A stretch of DNA of 64,000 nucleotides from Sphingomonas sp. Leaf9 (lineage in GTDB: Bacteria > Pseudomonadota > Alphaproteobacteria > Sphingomonadales > Sphingomonadaceae): NCBI RefSeq assembly GCF_001421355.1, contig NZ_LMKC01000003.1, positions 248,164-312,163 on the forward strand, given 5' to 3'. The position numbers and the translations under genes are program-made. The notes under the pieces are model-generated. The model made no database searches, was not told the origin of the DNA, and saw nothing but the letters and a program-made list of their open reading frames with translations. Shown here one piece after another: positions 42,886 to 50,713 of this stretch (position 1 is its first letter; each line of letters opens with the position of its first letter).

Positions 42886-45093
42886 ATGGGGTGCAACACG
42901 CGCCTGCCGTTGATGGCAAGTGTAGCGGGTCTGGCGCTGCTGGCGATACCGGCGATGGCGCAGGGCACCGACCCGGCGTCGCCCACCGCCGAAGCCCCGC
43001 CGGCCGACGAAGAGATCGTCGTTACCGCCGCGCGTACCATCCTGCCGCCCAATGCGCTGCCGCTGACCATCGACATCCTCGACAAGCAGGCGATTGACCA
43101 GCAGATCGCGATATCGGGCAGCATCACCGATGCCGTCGCGACACTGACCCCAAGCTTTTCGCCCACGCGCGGCAAATTGTCGGGCGCGGGGGAGACGCTG
43201 CGCGGACGCTCGCCACTCTATGCGATCAACGGCATTCCGCAGACGACCCCCTTGCGCGACGGCAGCCGCGATGGCTTCACCATCGATGGCTTCTTCATCG
43301 ATCGGGTCGAGCTGATCTATGGATCGAACGCGTTGCAGGGCGTCGGCGGCACCGGCGGTATCGTCAACCAGGTGACGGTCGGCGCCCCGCGACGGGAGGG
43401 CGTCAGCGGTCGCGCGCTGGTGCAGGGCACGGCATCGGACGGGTTCGAGCGTGATGGCTTCGGTGGCAAGGTCGCCGGGCTGGTCCAGTCGAAATCGGGC
43501 CGGTTCGATGCCACGATCGGGGCCAGCCATGAACGGCGCGGCGCGTTCTATGACGCGCAGGACCGGCGGGTCGGCATCAACCTGACGCAAGGCGAAACGC
43601 AGGATTCGCGCGCGACCGATTATTTTGCGCGGCTGGGGATGGAGGTCGGCGCGACCGGGCGGCTCGACCTGATCGCCAACCGGTTCGAGCTGAAGGGCGA
43701 TGGCGATTACCTCGCGGTCGCTGGCAATCGCCGCACCGGCGTGCCGACCAGCGCGGTGCGCGGAACCCCGCCGGGGCGGCCCGCCGCCAACCGGGCGGAG
43801 GCGCTGTCGCTGTCCTACACCGACAGCGATATGCTGGGCGGGAACCTGGTCACGCAGCTGTTCTTCAACCGCACCCACGACACGTTCGGCGGCGAGGTCG
43901 CGATCCAGGCGACGTTTCAGGACCCGGCGATCGCGCCGGTCGGCACGCTGTTCGACCAGTCGGAAAACCGCTCGCGCAAGCTGGGCGCGAAGGCCAGCTA
44001 TGAACGCGCCGTGCCGGGGTTCGAGGCGCTGGTCGCGACGATCGGGTTCGACGCGCTGTTCGACAAGACCGAGCAGCGGCTGATCGCCACCAACCGCATC
44101 TGGGTGCCGCCCGCCGACTTCCGCAGCCTTGCGCCGTTCGTGCAGGGCAATCTGAAGCTCGCCGACGGGGTGGTTCGCGTGGCGGGCGGCGCGCGGTGGG
44201 AGAATGTGCAGGTCCGCATCGACGATTTCCGCACGCTGGCATCGACCACCTATGATGGCAGGAATGCCACGACCTTTGGCGGCGTCGCTGTGACCGGGGG
44301 CGCGCCCAAATTCAGCGACGTGCTGTTCAACGGCGGGCTGATCGTCGAGCCGCTGGCCGGGGTCCGCGCCTATGCCAGCTATGCGCAAGGGTTCACCATG
44401 GCCGATATCGGGCGCATCACCCGCGCGATTTCGACGCCGGGCGTCCGGCTGGACAGCTTCCTCGACATCCAGCCGGTCGTGTCGAACAACCGGGAGGTCG
44501 GCGTCGAGGTGAAGCGCGGGCCGCTGGACGCCGGCGCAACCTATTTCTGGTCGTCGAGCGACCGGGGGCAATTGCTGGTCGCGCAGGGCAACGGCATTTT
44601 CGAAGTGCAGCGCCAGCGGGTGGAGATCGAGGGGCTGGAGGTGAATCTGGCGGTGCAGACGCCGCTGCCCGGTCTCCGCGTCTCGACCGGCTATGCCCAT
44701 ATCCTCGGCCGCTACGACAGCGACCGCAGTCCGGCGGATGGCGTGGTCGATACCGATCTGGACGGAACCAATATCTCCCCCGACCGGCTGAACCTGGCCG
44801 CCGATCTGGCGAGCGGGCCGGTGACGGCGCGGGTGCAGACGCAATTCTATCTGTCGCGCAATTTCCGGGGGAAGGTGAACCCCAGCCCGGACAACAATTT
44901 CGGTGGCTATGACGTCACCGACGCATCGATCCGGTACCAGACGAAGTTTGGCGGGCTTTCGCTCAGCGCGCAGAACATCTTCGACCGCTCCTATATCGAC
45001 TATAGCAGCGACACCCGCCTGCCGAACGACAATTTCGCGTTCTTCGCCGGGCGCGGGCGGACGTTCACGCTGGGCTGGGACATGCGGTTCTGA
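42886..45093 (+). CDS. TonB-dependent receptor, probable ferric siderophore receptor
   Basis: The 735-residue outer-membrane protein has a signal peptide (about 1-25, cleavage after A-M-A), a plug domain (about 45-165: E-E-I-V-V-T-A-A-R TonB-box region, Y-A-I-N-G-I-P and E-L-I-Y-G-S-N-A-L-Q-G-V-G-G-T-G-G), and a barrel to the C-terminal M-R-F. The E-x-I-Y-G-S-x-A-x-x-G motif is typical of siderophore and haem receptors. AAGGG at 42873-42877 with an 8-base spacing favours ATG 42886 over ATG 42880. Beside a flavodoxin-type reductase and a Fur-box-like site, iron uptake is the likely task; the actual ligand cannot be read from sequence. Confidence 0.88.
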   Translation: MGCNTRLPLMASVAGLALLAIPAMAQGTDPASPTAEAPPADEEIVVTAARTILPPNALPLTIDILDKQAIDQQIAISGSITDAVATLTPSFSPTRGKLSGAGETLRGRSPLYAINGIPQTTPLRDGSRDGFTIDGFFIDRVELIYGSNALQGVGGTGGIVNQVTVGAPRREGVSGRALVQGTASDGFERDGFGGKVAGLVQSKSGRFDATIGASHERRGAFYDAQDRRVGINLTQGETQDSRATDYFARLGMEVGATGRLDLIANRFELKGDGDYLAVAGNRRTGVPTSAVRGTPPGRPAANRAEALSLSYTDSDMLGGNLVTQLFFNRTHDTFGGEVAIQATFQDPAIAPVGTLFDQSENRSRKLGAKASYERAVPGFEALVATIGFDALFDKTEQRLIATNRIWVPPADFRSLAPFVQGNLKLADGVVRVAGGARWENVQVRIDDFRTLASTTYDGRNATTFGGVAVTGGAPKFSDVLFNGGLIVEPLAGVRAYASYAQGFTMADIGRITRAISTPGVRLDSFLDIQPVVSNNREVGVEVKRGPLDAGATYFWSSSDRGQLLVAQGNGIFEVQRQRVEIEGLEVNLAVQTPLPGLRVSTGYAHILGRYDSDRSPADGVVDTDLDGTNISPDRLNLAADLASGPVTARVQTQFYLSRNFRGKVNPSPDNNFGGYDVTDASIRYQTKFGGLSLSAQNIFDRSYIDYSSDTRLPNDNFAFFAGRGRTFTLGWDMRF

Positions 45094-45136
45094 GTCGGGC
45101 TGGACAGCGGGGCGGGGCGGCGGCTAGGCGCGGGCC

Positions 45137-45337
45137 ATGCCTGTTATTGCCACCATCATGAATTCGACTACCGGCCAGCCGATCCAGAAGATGACATTTG
45201 GCCGGATGCCGAAGCCCTGGGCCTCGTTCAACCTCGAAACCGGCGAACTAGTCACCGCCGACCGGGTGGATGTGGGCAAGCCGGCACCGGGCAAGGTCGT
45301 GGTGCCGGTATCGGTGTGGGTCACGCCCAAGAAATAA
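45137..45337 (+). CDS. Small protein of unknown function
   Basis: The 66-residue frame starts at ATG 45137 and ends at a TAA followed by a bidirectional hairpin. It has no signal peptide or membrane segment and contains a mix of Thr, Pro, Val and Lys that looks protein-like (for example F-N-L-E-T-G-E-L-V-T-A-D-R). The ribosome binding site is weak. The opposite strand also has a 75-codon frame here, but that has less convincing composition. I do not recognise the family. Confidence 0.5.
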   Translation: MPVIATIMNSTTGQPIQKMTFGRMPKPWASFNLETGELVTADRVDVGKPAPGKVVVPVSVWVTPKK

Positions 45338-45365
45338 CCCCCTCCCGGCACGGGCCGGAAGGGGG
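45338..45365. terminator. Bidirectional terminator-like hairpin
   Basis: CCCCCT (45338-45343) pairs with AGGGGG (45360-45365) and CCGG (45345-45348) with CCGG (45355-45358), one C-A mismatch between them and a 6-base loop. Three T residues follow on the plus strand. It lies between two convergent genes. Confidence 0.6.
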
Positions 45366-45373
45366 CGTTTCGC

Positions 45374-45748
45374 TTAACCGCAGACGCGGCGGCCGTTGCG
45401 GATCACGTAGCGGCAGGGGCCACGATAATCGACGCCCATCGCGGCGGCTTCGCGCGACCAGCCGGGAACGACCCGTTCGCCGCGATAGCCATAGCGGTCA
45501 CCGCGGCGTGCGTCCCACCGGCGACGCTCGTCCCAGCGACGACGGTCGTTATACGCGCGACGGTTGTCCCAGCCGCGACGATTGTCCCAATGGCGGCGAT
45601 CGTCCCAGCGGCGGTCGTCGTGATGCGCGCGGGGACCGTGGTCGCGGTACCCGTGGCGGCCCGGCTGTGCGTCGGCGACGGCGGGAACGGCGGTCAGGCC
45701 GGCGATGGTCAGGCCGATGCCGGCAAAAATATTCATCAACTTCTTCAT
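45374..45748 (-). CDS. Exported Arg/Asp/Trp-rich repeat protein
   Basis: The 124-residue protein has a signal peptide (about 1-28, cleavage after A-D-A) followed by a low-complexity tract (about 35-85) of repeats such as R-R-W-D-D-R-R-H-W-D-N-R-R. The C-terminal part (about 90-124) is more ordered, has two Cys residues and ends in C-R-Y-V-I-R-N-G-R-R-V-C-G. The matching DNA (about 45500-45650) has short tandem repeats of 12-18 bases. Similar secreted basic proteins occur widely in sphingomonads; some resemble RcnB, a periplasmic metal-homeostasis protein, but this is only a loose likeness. Function unknown. Confidence 0.75.
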   Translation of the reverse strand: MKKLMNIFAGIGLTIAGLTAVPAVADAQPGRHGYRDHGPRAHHDDRRWDDRRHWDNRRGWDNRRAYNDRRRWDERRRWDARRGDRYGYRGERVVPGWSREAAAMGVDYRGPCRYVIRNGRRVCG

Positions 45749-45863
45749 GATGCTTCCTCTCTGCCGCTGTCTTGCCGGGATTCGCCTGAACCCCTGCTGG
45801 ACAGGATTGACAGCAGTCAGAAAGACTCCACGCGGGTCGATGGTTCCCGATTCGCTCTGGCGA

Positions 45864-47477
45864 TCAATAGGCGGGCTGCCACATCTGCGCGGCGATGGTG
45901 TCGCGATCGATCACCACGCCGGGGGCGGCCACGCCGTCCGCCACCGCCTGTGCCGCGACCACGACCGCGATGTCGAGCGCCACGTCGCGCAGCCGCTCGA
46001 TCGGCGGCAGCAGCGTCGTATCGCCCCCCATCGCGCCCAGCGCACGGGCGGCGGCCATGAACATCGTGTCGGTGATCGTTCGCGCCTGTGCCGCGAGCGC
46101 CCCCAGCCCGACGCCCGGAAAGATATAGACGTTGTTCACCTGCGTCACATCGGCGATGCCGAACGGGCTGCCGGTGCCGATCACCGCGCGCCCTGCGCTC
46201 CAGCGGGCAAGGTCGACCGGATGCGCCTCGGCGCGTGAGACCGGGTTGGAGAGCGGAAAGATCACCGGGCGCTCGACCGACTGGGCCATGGTGCGCACGA
46301 CCGCTTCGCCGAACGCGCCATGCTGGCCCGAGGCACCGATCAGGACGGTCGGATGGATGTTGGCGACCGCATCGAACAGGTCGATCGCGCCATGCGACGT
46401 GCGGGTCCAGTCCGCCACCTCTGCGGGATCGCGGGCATAGGTGCGCTGCCCGGTCGACAGATCATCCATGTCGGACAGGATCAGCCCGTCGCGGTCCACT
46501 GCCCAGATATGCGCGCGGGCCTGTTCGGCGGACAGGCCATCGGCCTGCAACGCCTGCACCAGCATGTCGGCGATGCCGCATCCGGCAGCCCCCGCGCCGA
46601 ACAGCAGGATCCGCTGTTCGGACAGCGGAACGCCGGTACGCCCGATTGCCGACAGCAGCGTCCCGACCGCCGTCGCGGCGGTACCCTGGATATCGTCGTT
46701 GAAGCTCAGCAGCCGGTCGCGATACCGCTCCAGCAGACGGTACGCGTTGTGCCCGGCGAAATCCTCCCATTGCAGCAGTACGCCGGGGAAGCGGTCGGCG
46801 ACGGCGCTGACGAAATCCTCGACGAACGCGTCATATTCGGCTCCCCGGATGCGCGGGTGACGCCAGCCGACATAGAGCGGGTCCTCGCGCCGCGCGGCGT
46901 TGTCGGTCCCGACGTCGAGCAGGATCGGCAGCACCTCCGACGGATGGATGCCGGCACAGGCGGTATAGAGTGCCAGCTTGCCGATCGGGATGCCCATGCC
47001 GCCCGCCCCCTGATCGCCCAGGCCCAGGATGCGCTCGCCGTCGCTGACGACGATCACCTTCACCCGGTCGAGCGCGGGATCGGCGAGGATTTCGGCGATG
47101 CGCTGGCGATTGGGCCACGACAGGAACAGCCCGCGCGGCCGCCGCCAGATATCGCTGAACCGCTCGCACCCTTCGCCGACGGTCGGGGTGTAGACCAGCG
47201 GCAGCATCGCCGGCAGGTCGCGCTGCACCATCGCGTGGAACAGGATTTCGTTCGAATCCTGCAATTCGCGCAGGAAGCTGTAGCGGTGGAAATCATCGGG
47301 CATTCCGGCAAGCGCGCGCTGCCGCCGCTCGATCTGGCTGTCCAGCGTCCCGACATGCGGCGGGAGCAGGCCGTGCAGCCCCCATTGGTCGCGCTCCGCC
47401 TCGGTAAAGGCGGTGCCCTTGTTGGTCAGCGGATCGGCGAGCAGCGCGCGGGCGGCGGCGTGGGCGGCGGGGGACAT
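45864..47477 (-). CDS. maeA: NAD-dependent malic enzyme (oxaloacetate-decarboxylating malate dehydrogenase)
   Basis: The enzyme converts malate to pyruvate and CO2 with reduction of NAD. The 537-residue protein has the long malic enzyme layout: N-terminal region with N-K-G-T-A-F-T-E-A-E-R (about 20-30) and L-P-L-V-Y-T-P-T-V-G-E (about 93-103), D-G-E-R-I-L-G-L-G-D-Q-G (about 149-160), metal-site E-D-F-A-G-H-N (about 240-246), the NAD fold G-A-G-A-A-G-C-G-I (about 295-303) and S-N-P-V-S-R-A-E (about 400). ATG 47477 has AAGGG 8 bases upstream. The longer track frame starts inside the antisense of the porin and is rejected. It shares a C4-dicarboxylate locus with dctA. Confidence 0.93.
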   Translation of the reverse strand: MSPAAHAAARALLADPLTNKGTAFTEAERDQWGLHGLLPPHVGTLDSQIERRQRALAGMPDDFHRYSFLRELQDSNEILFHAMVQRDLPAMLPLVYTPTVGEGCERFSDIWRRPRGLFLSWPNRQRIAEILADPALDRVKVIVVSDGERILGLGDQGAGGMGIPIGKLALYTACAGIHPSEVLPILLDVGTDNAARREDPLYVGWRHPRIRGAEYDAFVEDFVSAVADRFPGVLLQWEDFAGHNAYRLLERYRDRLLSFNDDIQGTAATAVGTLLSAIGRTGVPLSEQRILLFGAGAAGCGIADMLVQALQADGLSAEQARAHIWAVDRDGLILSDMDDLSTGQRTYARDPAEVADWTRTSHGAIDLFDAVANIHPTVLIGASGQHGAFGEAVVRTMAQSVERPVIFPLSNPVSRAEAHPVDLARWSAGRAVIGTGSPFGIADVTQVNNVYIFPGVGLGALAAQARTITDTMFMAAARALGAMGGDTTLLPPIERLRDVALDIAVVVAAQAVADGVAAPGVVIDRDTIAAQMWQPAY

Positions 47478-47497
47478 GATCGGACCCTTCGATTCAA

Positions 47498-47532
47498 AAG
47501 ACGAAAACGCCCCGGCGGAAGCCGCCGGGGCG
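47498..47532 (-). terminator. Rho-independent terminator after the porin gene
   Basis: On the minus strand CGCCCCGGCGG (47532-47522) pairs with CCGCCGGGGCG (47518-47508), an 11-bp perfect stem with a 3-base loop, followed by TTTTCGTCTTTT. It separates the porin from the malic enzyme gene. Confidence 0.85.
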
Positions 47533-47551
47533 AGAAGGTTGCTCAGGGAAC

Positions 47552-49051
47552 TCAGAAGCGGAAGCTGATCCAGCCTGCAAGGAAGTCGGAGCTTTTGTAG
47601 TTCGCATCGGTCAGTGCCGGGCCGGCGATCAGATGCTCGTAGCGCGCGGTCAGGCTGACGCGCGGGCTGACGGCATAGATCGCCTGGAAGCGGATCGTAT
47701 CGGCGACCTTGCGCGCATTGCCGAGCTGCGTGCCGGCAAAGGCCTGTCCGTTGGCGCGGTACACCGCGTCGTTCAGGCTGTCGCGCCACGACAGCTGATA
47801 TTCGGTCGCGATGCGCAGCTTCGGCGTCGGCTGGAACTGGGCGCTCGGTGCAAAGGCGATCAGGTTCGTCGGCGTCGAATACAGCTGGTAGCTGTAATAG
47901 ATGTTGTTGCCGAACGGCGCGAGCGAGGTTTTCAGCGTACCGTTGCCATAGGCCCCGCCGCCGCTGGCATAATCGAAGTGGAAGCCGACGCGCGGCGCCG
48001 TCTTCGACTTGCCGACCTTGTACGTCTGCTGGAGCAGGACCAGCCATGCCGAGATCGGGCGGTTGTCGAACTCGCCGCCCTGATAGTTGACCGTCCAGTC
48101 GATGTTCACCTGGCCGCTATCGCCATAGAGGTGCAGGCCGTAGAATTTGCGCACTTCCTCGGTCGTGCGCGTGCCCCAGGTCGCGTTGCTGTTGCGCAGC
48201 CGCCAGAAGAACGGATCGAAATAGAGGTTCGACCCGCCCAGCAGCGACTTCGGCAGAACGAACCCGGCGGTCCCGCCCGAAAAGCGGCGATTGTCGTCGA
48301 CGATATCGTCGCCGGTGCCGCCGACGCCCAGCCGGGTCGTCTTGAAATCGAACACGTCGCCGCGAATCTTGTCACCCTTCGCCCAGGCGCGCACGCCGTT
48401 ATAGACGAAGAAGATCGTGTTGTTGTCGCGCGGCACGACCATCAGGTTCGGGCCGTCGGCAAAGGTCTGTCGCCCATAGCGCACGCCCAGGTCGACGCCG
48501 CCGACCGTGCCGGTCACGTCGACGAAGCTCTGCTGCACCACCAGGTCGTTGTGCAGCTGTCCCGCCTTTACGCCCAGGTTGCGGCCCGACATGCCGGCAT
48601 GGGCCAGTTCGCCGTACAGGCGGACATGATCGCCCAGATGCAGGTCGGCACCGCCGACGATCCGGTTGATGTCCTGCCGCTGCGCTTCGCGGTCGCGCAG
48701 GTTGGGATTGGTGGTCAGGTTGACGCGGTAGCGGAACTCGCCCGACAGCGTCAGGTACACGTCGTCGCCGGCGATCGGGATGTACTTCAGCCGGTCGAGC
48801 ACGTCGTCGCGCTTCTTGGGATCACGATACTTGGTCCAGTCCTCGGCCCAGCGCGACTGGTTGTAGCCGCCGGCGGTGATGCCGTCGCCAACCCCGGCGG
48901 TCGGATATTCCTGCGCGATCGGGCGGGCATTGCCGCGATCGGCGAGCTGGGTCGTGGCGGGGGCGGCGGGTTCGGCGGCACGGGCCGCGATGGGGGCGAT
49001 CGCCGATGCGATCAGCGGGGTGGCGGCGCAGAGCCGCAAAAGGGTCTTCAT
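47552..49051 (-). CDS. Alginate-export-family outer-membrane porin
   Basis: The 499-residue protein has a signal peptide (about 1-25, A-R-A-A) and a beta-barrel body that fits the alginate export/AlgE-like porin family: Y-L-T-L-S-G-E-F-R-Y-R-V at about 101-112, G-G-A-D-L-H-L-G-D-H-V-R-L-Y-G-E-L at about 133-149, G-V-R-Y-G-R-Q near 190 and a final F-R-F. There are no alginate genes nearby. It is codirectional with dctA, 84 bases downstream of it, so an outer-membrane pore for small dicarboxylates or other acids is a fair guess. A strong terminator follows. Confidence 0.82.
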   Translation of the reverse strand: MKTLLRLCAATPLIASAIAPIAARAAEPAAPATTQLADRGNARPIAQEYPTAGVGDGITAGGYNQSRWAEDWTKYRDPKKRDDVLDRLKYIPIAGDDVYLTLSGEFRYRVNLTTNPNLRDREAQRQDINRIVGGADLHLGDHVRLYGELAHAGMSGRNLGVKAGQLHNDLVVQQSFVDVTGTVGGVDLGVRYGRQTFADGPNLMVVPRDNNTIFFVYNGVRAWAKGDKIRGDVFDFKTTRLGVGGTGDDIVDDNRRFSGGTAGFVLPKSLLGGSNLYFDPFFWRLRNSNATWGTRTTEEVRKFYGLHLYGDSGQVNIDWTVNYQGGEFDNRPISAWLVLLQQTYKVGKSKTAPRVGFHFDYASGGGAYGNGTLKTSLAPFGNNIYYSYQLYSTPTNLIAFAPSAQFQPTPKLRIATEYQLSWRDSLNDAVYRANGQAFAGTQLGNARKVADTIRFQAIYAVSPRVSLTARYEHLIAGPALTDANYKSSDFLAGWISFRF

Positions 49052-49094
49052 CTCGGCATACCTTTGTCCGCCCTCGAAGGGCGCTGGTCGGCAG

Positions 49095-49126
49095 GGGCCG
49101 GTCCGGGGCTGTGCCGGAACCGGCCC
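49095..49126 (-). other. Hairpin between dctA and the porin gene
   Basis: GGGCCGGT (49095-49102) pairs with ACCGGCCC (49119-49126), with further weaker pairing inside. It follows the dctA stop by 10 bases on the minus strand, without a T run. It may be an attenuator or stabiliser between dctA and the porin. Confidence 0.5.
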
Positions 49127-49135
49127 TTACGGGAA

Positions 49136-50476
49136 TTACTCGGCGGCAACCGCGCCTTCGGGCATCTGGTCGACGCGCACCGCACGACCGGCCAGCGCCT
49201 CGTCGAACTGGTGCTTGTCGAGCTTGCCTTCCCACTTTGCGACGACAACGGTTGCCACCGCGTTACCGATGAAGTTCGTCAGGCTGCGGCACTCGCTCAT
49301 GAAGCGGTCGACACCCAGGATCAGCGCCATGCCGGCGACCGGCACCGAGGGGACGATCGACAGCGTGGCGGCCAGCGTGATGAAGCCCGCGCCGGTCACG
49401 CCCGCCGCACCCTTCGACGACAGCATCGCGACGGCGAGCAGCAGGATCTGCTGGCTGAGCGTCAGGTCCACGTTGCACGCCTGGGCGATGAACAGCGCGG
49501 CCATGGTCATGTAGATGTTGGTGCCGTCGAGGTTGAACGAATAGCCGGTCGGCACGACCAGGCCGACGATCGACTTCGGAATGCCGGCGCGCTCCATCTT
49601 TTCGATCAGCGAGGGCAGGGCGCTTTCCGACGACGAGGTGCCGAGCACCAGCAGCAGTTCGGCCTTCAGGTACGAGATCAGCTTGAAGATCGAGAAGCCG
49701 CAGAAATGCGCGACCGCACCCAGCACGATCGTGACGAACAGGAAGGCGGTGAGGTAGAAGGTGCCGACCAGCGCCGCCAGGCTGAACAGCGTGCCGATGC
49801 CGTATTTGCCGATGGTGAACGCCATCGCGCCGAACGCACCGATCGGAGCGGCCTTCATGACGATCGCGACGACCTTGAAGAAGGCGATCGAGATGTCGTT
49901 CAGCGCGTCGAGCACGCGTTCGCCCTTGTCGCCGATCATGGCGAGGCCGATGCCGAACAGGATCGCGACGAACAGCGTCTGGAGGATGTTGCCCTCGGTC
50001 AGCGCCGACAGGAACGTGTCGGGGATGATCCCGGTCAGGAAGCCGGTGATCGTCGTATCATGCGCCTTGGCGGCATATTCGGTGACCTTCGACGTATCGA
50101 GCGTCGCGGGATCGATGTTCAGCCCCGCGCCCGGCTGGACGACGTTGCCGACGATCATGCCGATGATGAGCGCGAGGGTCGAGAAGGTCAGGAAATAGGC
50201 GAATGCCTTGCCCGCCACGCGGCCGACGCTGGCGAGGTCGCGCATGCCGGCGATGCCGGTGACGATGGTCAGGAAGATGACCGGGGCGATAATCATCTTC
50301 ACCAGCTTGATGAACGCATCGCCGATCGGCTTGAGCGCTTCACCCGTCGACGGGTAGAAGTGGCCCAGCAGCACGCCGGCGACGATCGCGATCAGCACCT
50401 GGGCATAAAGATGCCGGTACCATGGCTTCGCGGCGGGCGGCACGGGCGGGTGGGCGGCGTCGGTTGCAAATTTCAT
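49136..50476 (-). CDS. dctA: C4-dicarboxylate:cation symporter DctA
   Basis: DctA imports succinate, fumarate and malate. The 446-residue protein has the family start ([16 protein letters not shown]), about eight membrane helices plus two re-entrant hairpins, the conserved T-S-S-S-E-S-A-L-P (about 277-285), [15 protein letters not shown] (about 302-316) and the [12 protein letters not shown] (about 352-363) motifs of glutamate/dicarboxylate carriers. ATG 50476 with AAAGG and 7-base spacing is preferred over the ATG 50491. It diverges from a DctB/DctD-like pair, as in rhizobia. Confidence 0.95.
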   Translation of the reverse strand: MKFATDAAHPPVPPAAKPWYRHLYAQVLIAIVAGVLLGHFYPSTGEALKPIGDAFIKLVKMIIAPVIFLTIVTGIAGMRDLASVGRVAGKAFAYFLTFSTLALIIGMIVGNVVQPGAGLNIDPATLDTSKVTEYAAKAHDTTITGFLTGIIPDTFLSALTEGNILQTLFVAILFGIGLAMIGDKGERVLDALNDISIAFFKVVAIVMKAAPIGAFGAMAFTIGKYGIGTLFSLAALVGTFYLTAFLFVTIVLGAVAHFCGFSIFKLISYLKAELLLVLGTSSSESALPSLIEKMERAGIPKSIVGLVVPTGYSFNLDGTNIYMTMAALFIAQACNVDLTLSQQILLLAVAMLSSKGAAGVTGAGFITLAATLSIVPSVPVAGMALILGVDRFMSECRSLTNFIGNAVATVVVAKWEGKLDKHQFDEALAGRAVRVDQMPEGAVAAE

Positions 50477-50633
50477 GCGGCGACCTTTCATCCTCTGTAA
50501 GCGCCCGGCCCGGCTCTTGCTGGCGGTCGGCGCGACAGGAATGGTTTAATCCGCTGCATCCCTTGTTGTCACAAACGCAATCGCTGTATCCATGGTATTG
50601 ATATTGCATAATAAAATATTCCGGGCGTGGCAA

Positions 50634-50656
50634 AAATGGCCAGTTTTTCGCCATTT
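50634..50656. promoter_or_regulatory. Inverted repeat in the dctA/dctB intergenic region
   Basis: AAATGGC (50634-50640) and GCCATTT (50650-50656) form a perfect inverted repeat with a 9-base spacer. It could be a binding site for the adjacent response regulator. Confidence 0.45.
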
Positions 50657-50668
50657 GCGGCGGCAAAG

Positions 50669-50684
50669 GTGCAAATTGTTGCAC
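50669..50684. promoter_or_regulatory. Candidate DctD binding site GTGC-N8-GCAC
   Basis: GTGCAAATTGTTGCAC is a 16-base palindrome with a 4-base centre. Rhizobial DctD binds GTGC-N8-GCAC-like sites upstream of dctA, so this resembles a DctD site in shape and position. Confidence 0.5.
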
Positions 50685-50713
50685 ATGGCGGACGGCGCAC
50701 CTACAACTGCGTC

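Noticed and set aside
45124..45351. A 75-codon minus-strand frame opposite the small gene at 45137
   Set aside because: It lacks a ribosome binding site and has a less protein-like composition than the plus-strand frame; only the latter ends beside a terminator-like hairpin in register.
45864..48047. A 727-codon minus-strand frame that joins porin-region sequence to malic enzyme
   Set aside because: Its first 190 codons run through the terminator and the wrong frame of the porin; the malic enzyme family start is at 47477.
50477..50713. A sigma54 promoter (GG-N10-GC) for dctA
   Set aside because: A GG-N10-GC match exists on the minus strand (near 50638-50653) but with poor agreement elsewhere, and other candidates have spacers of 8, 11 or 13.
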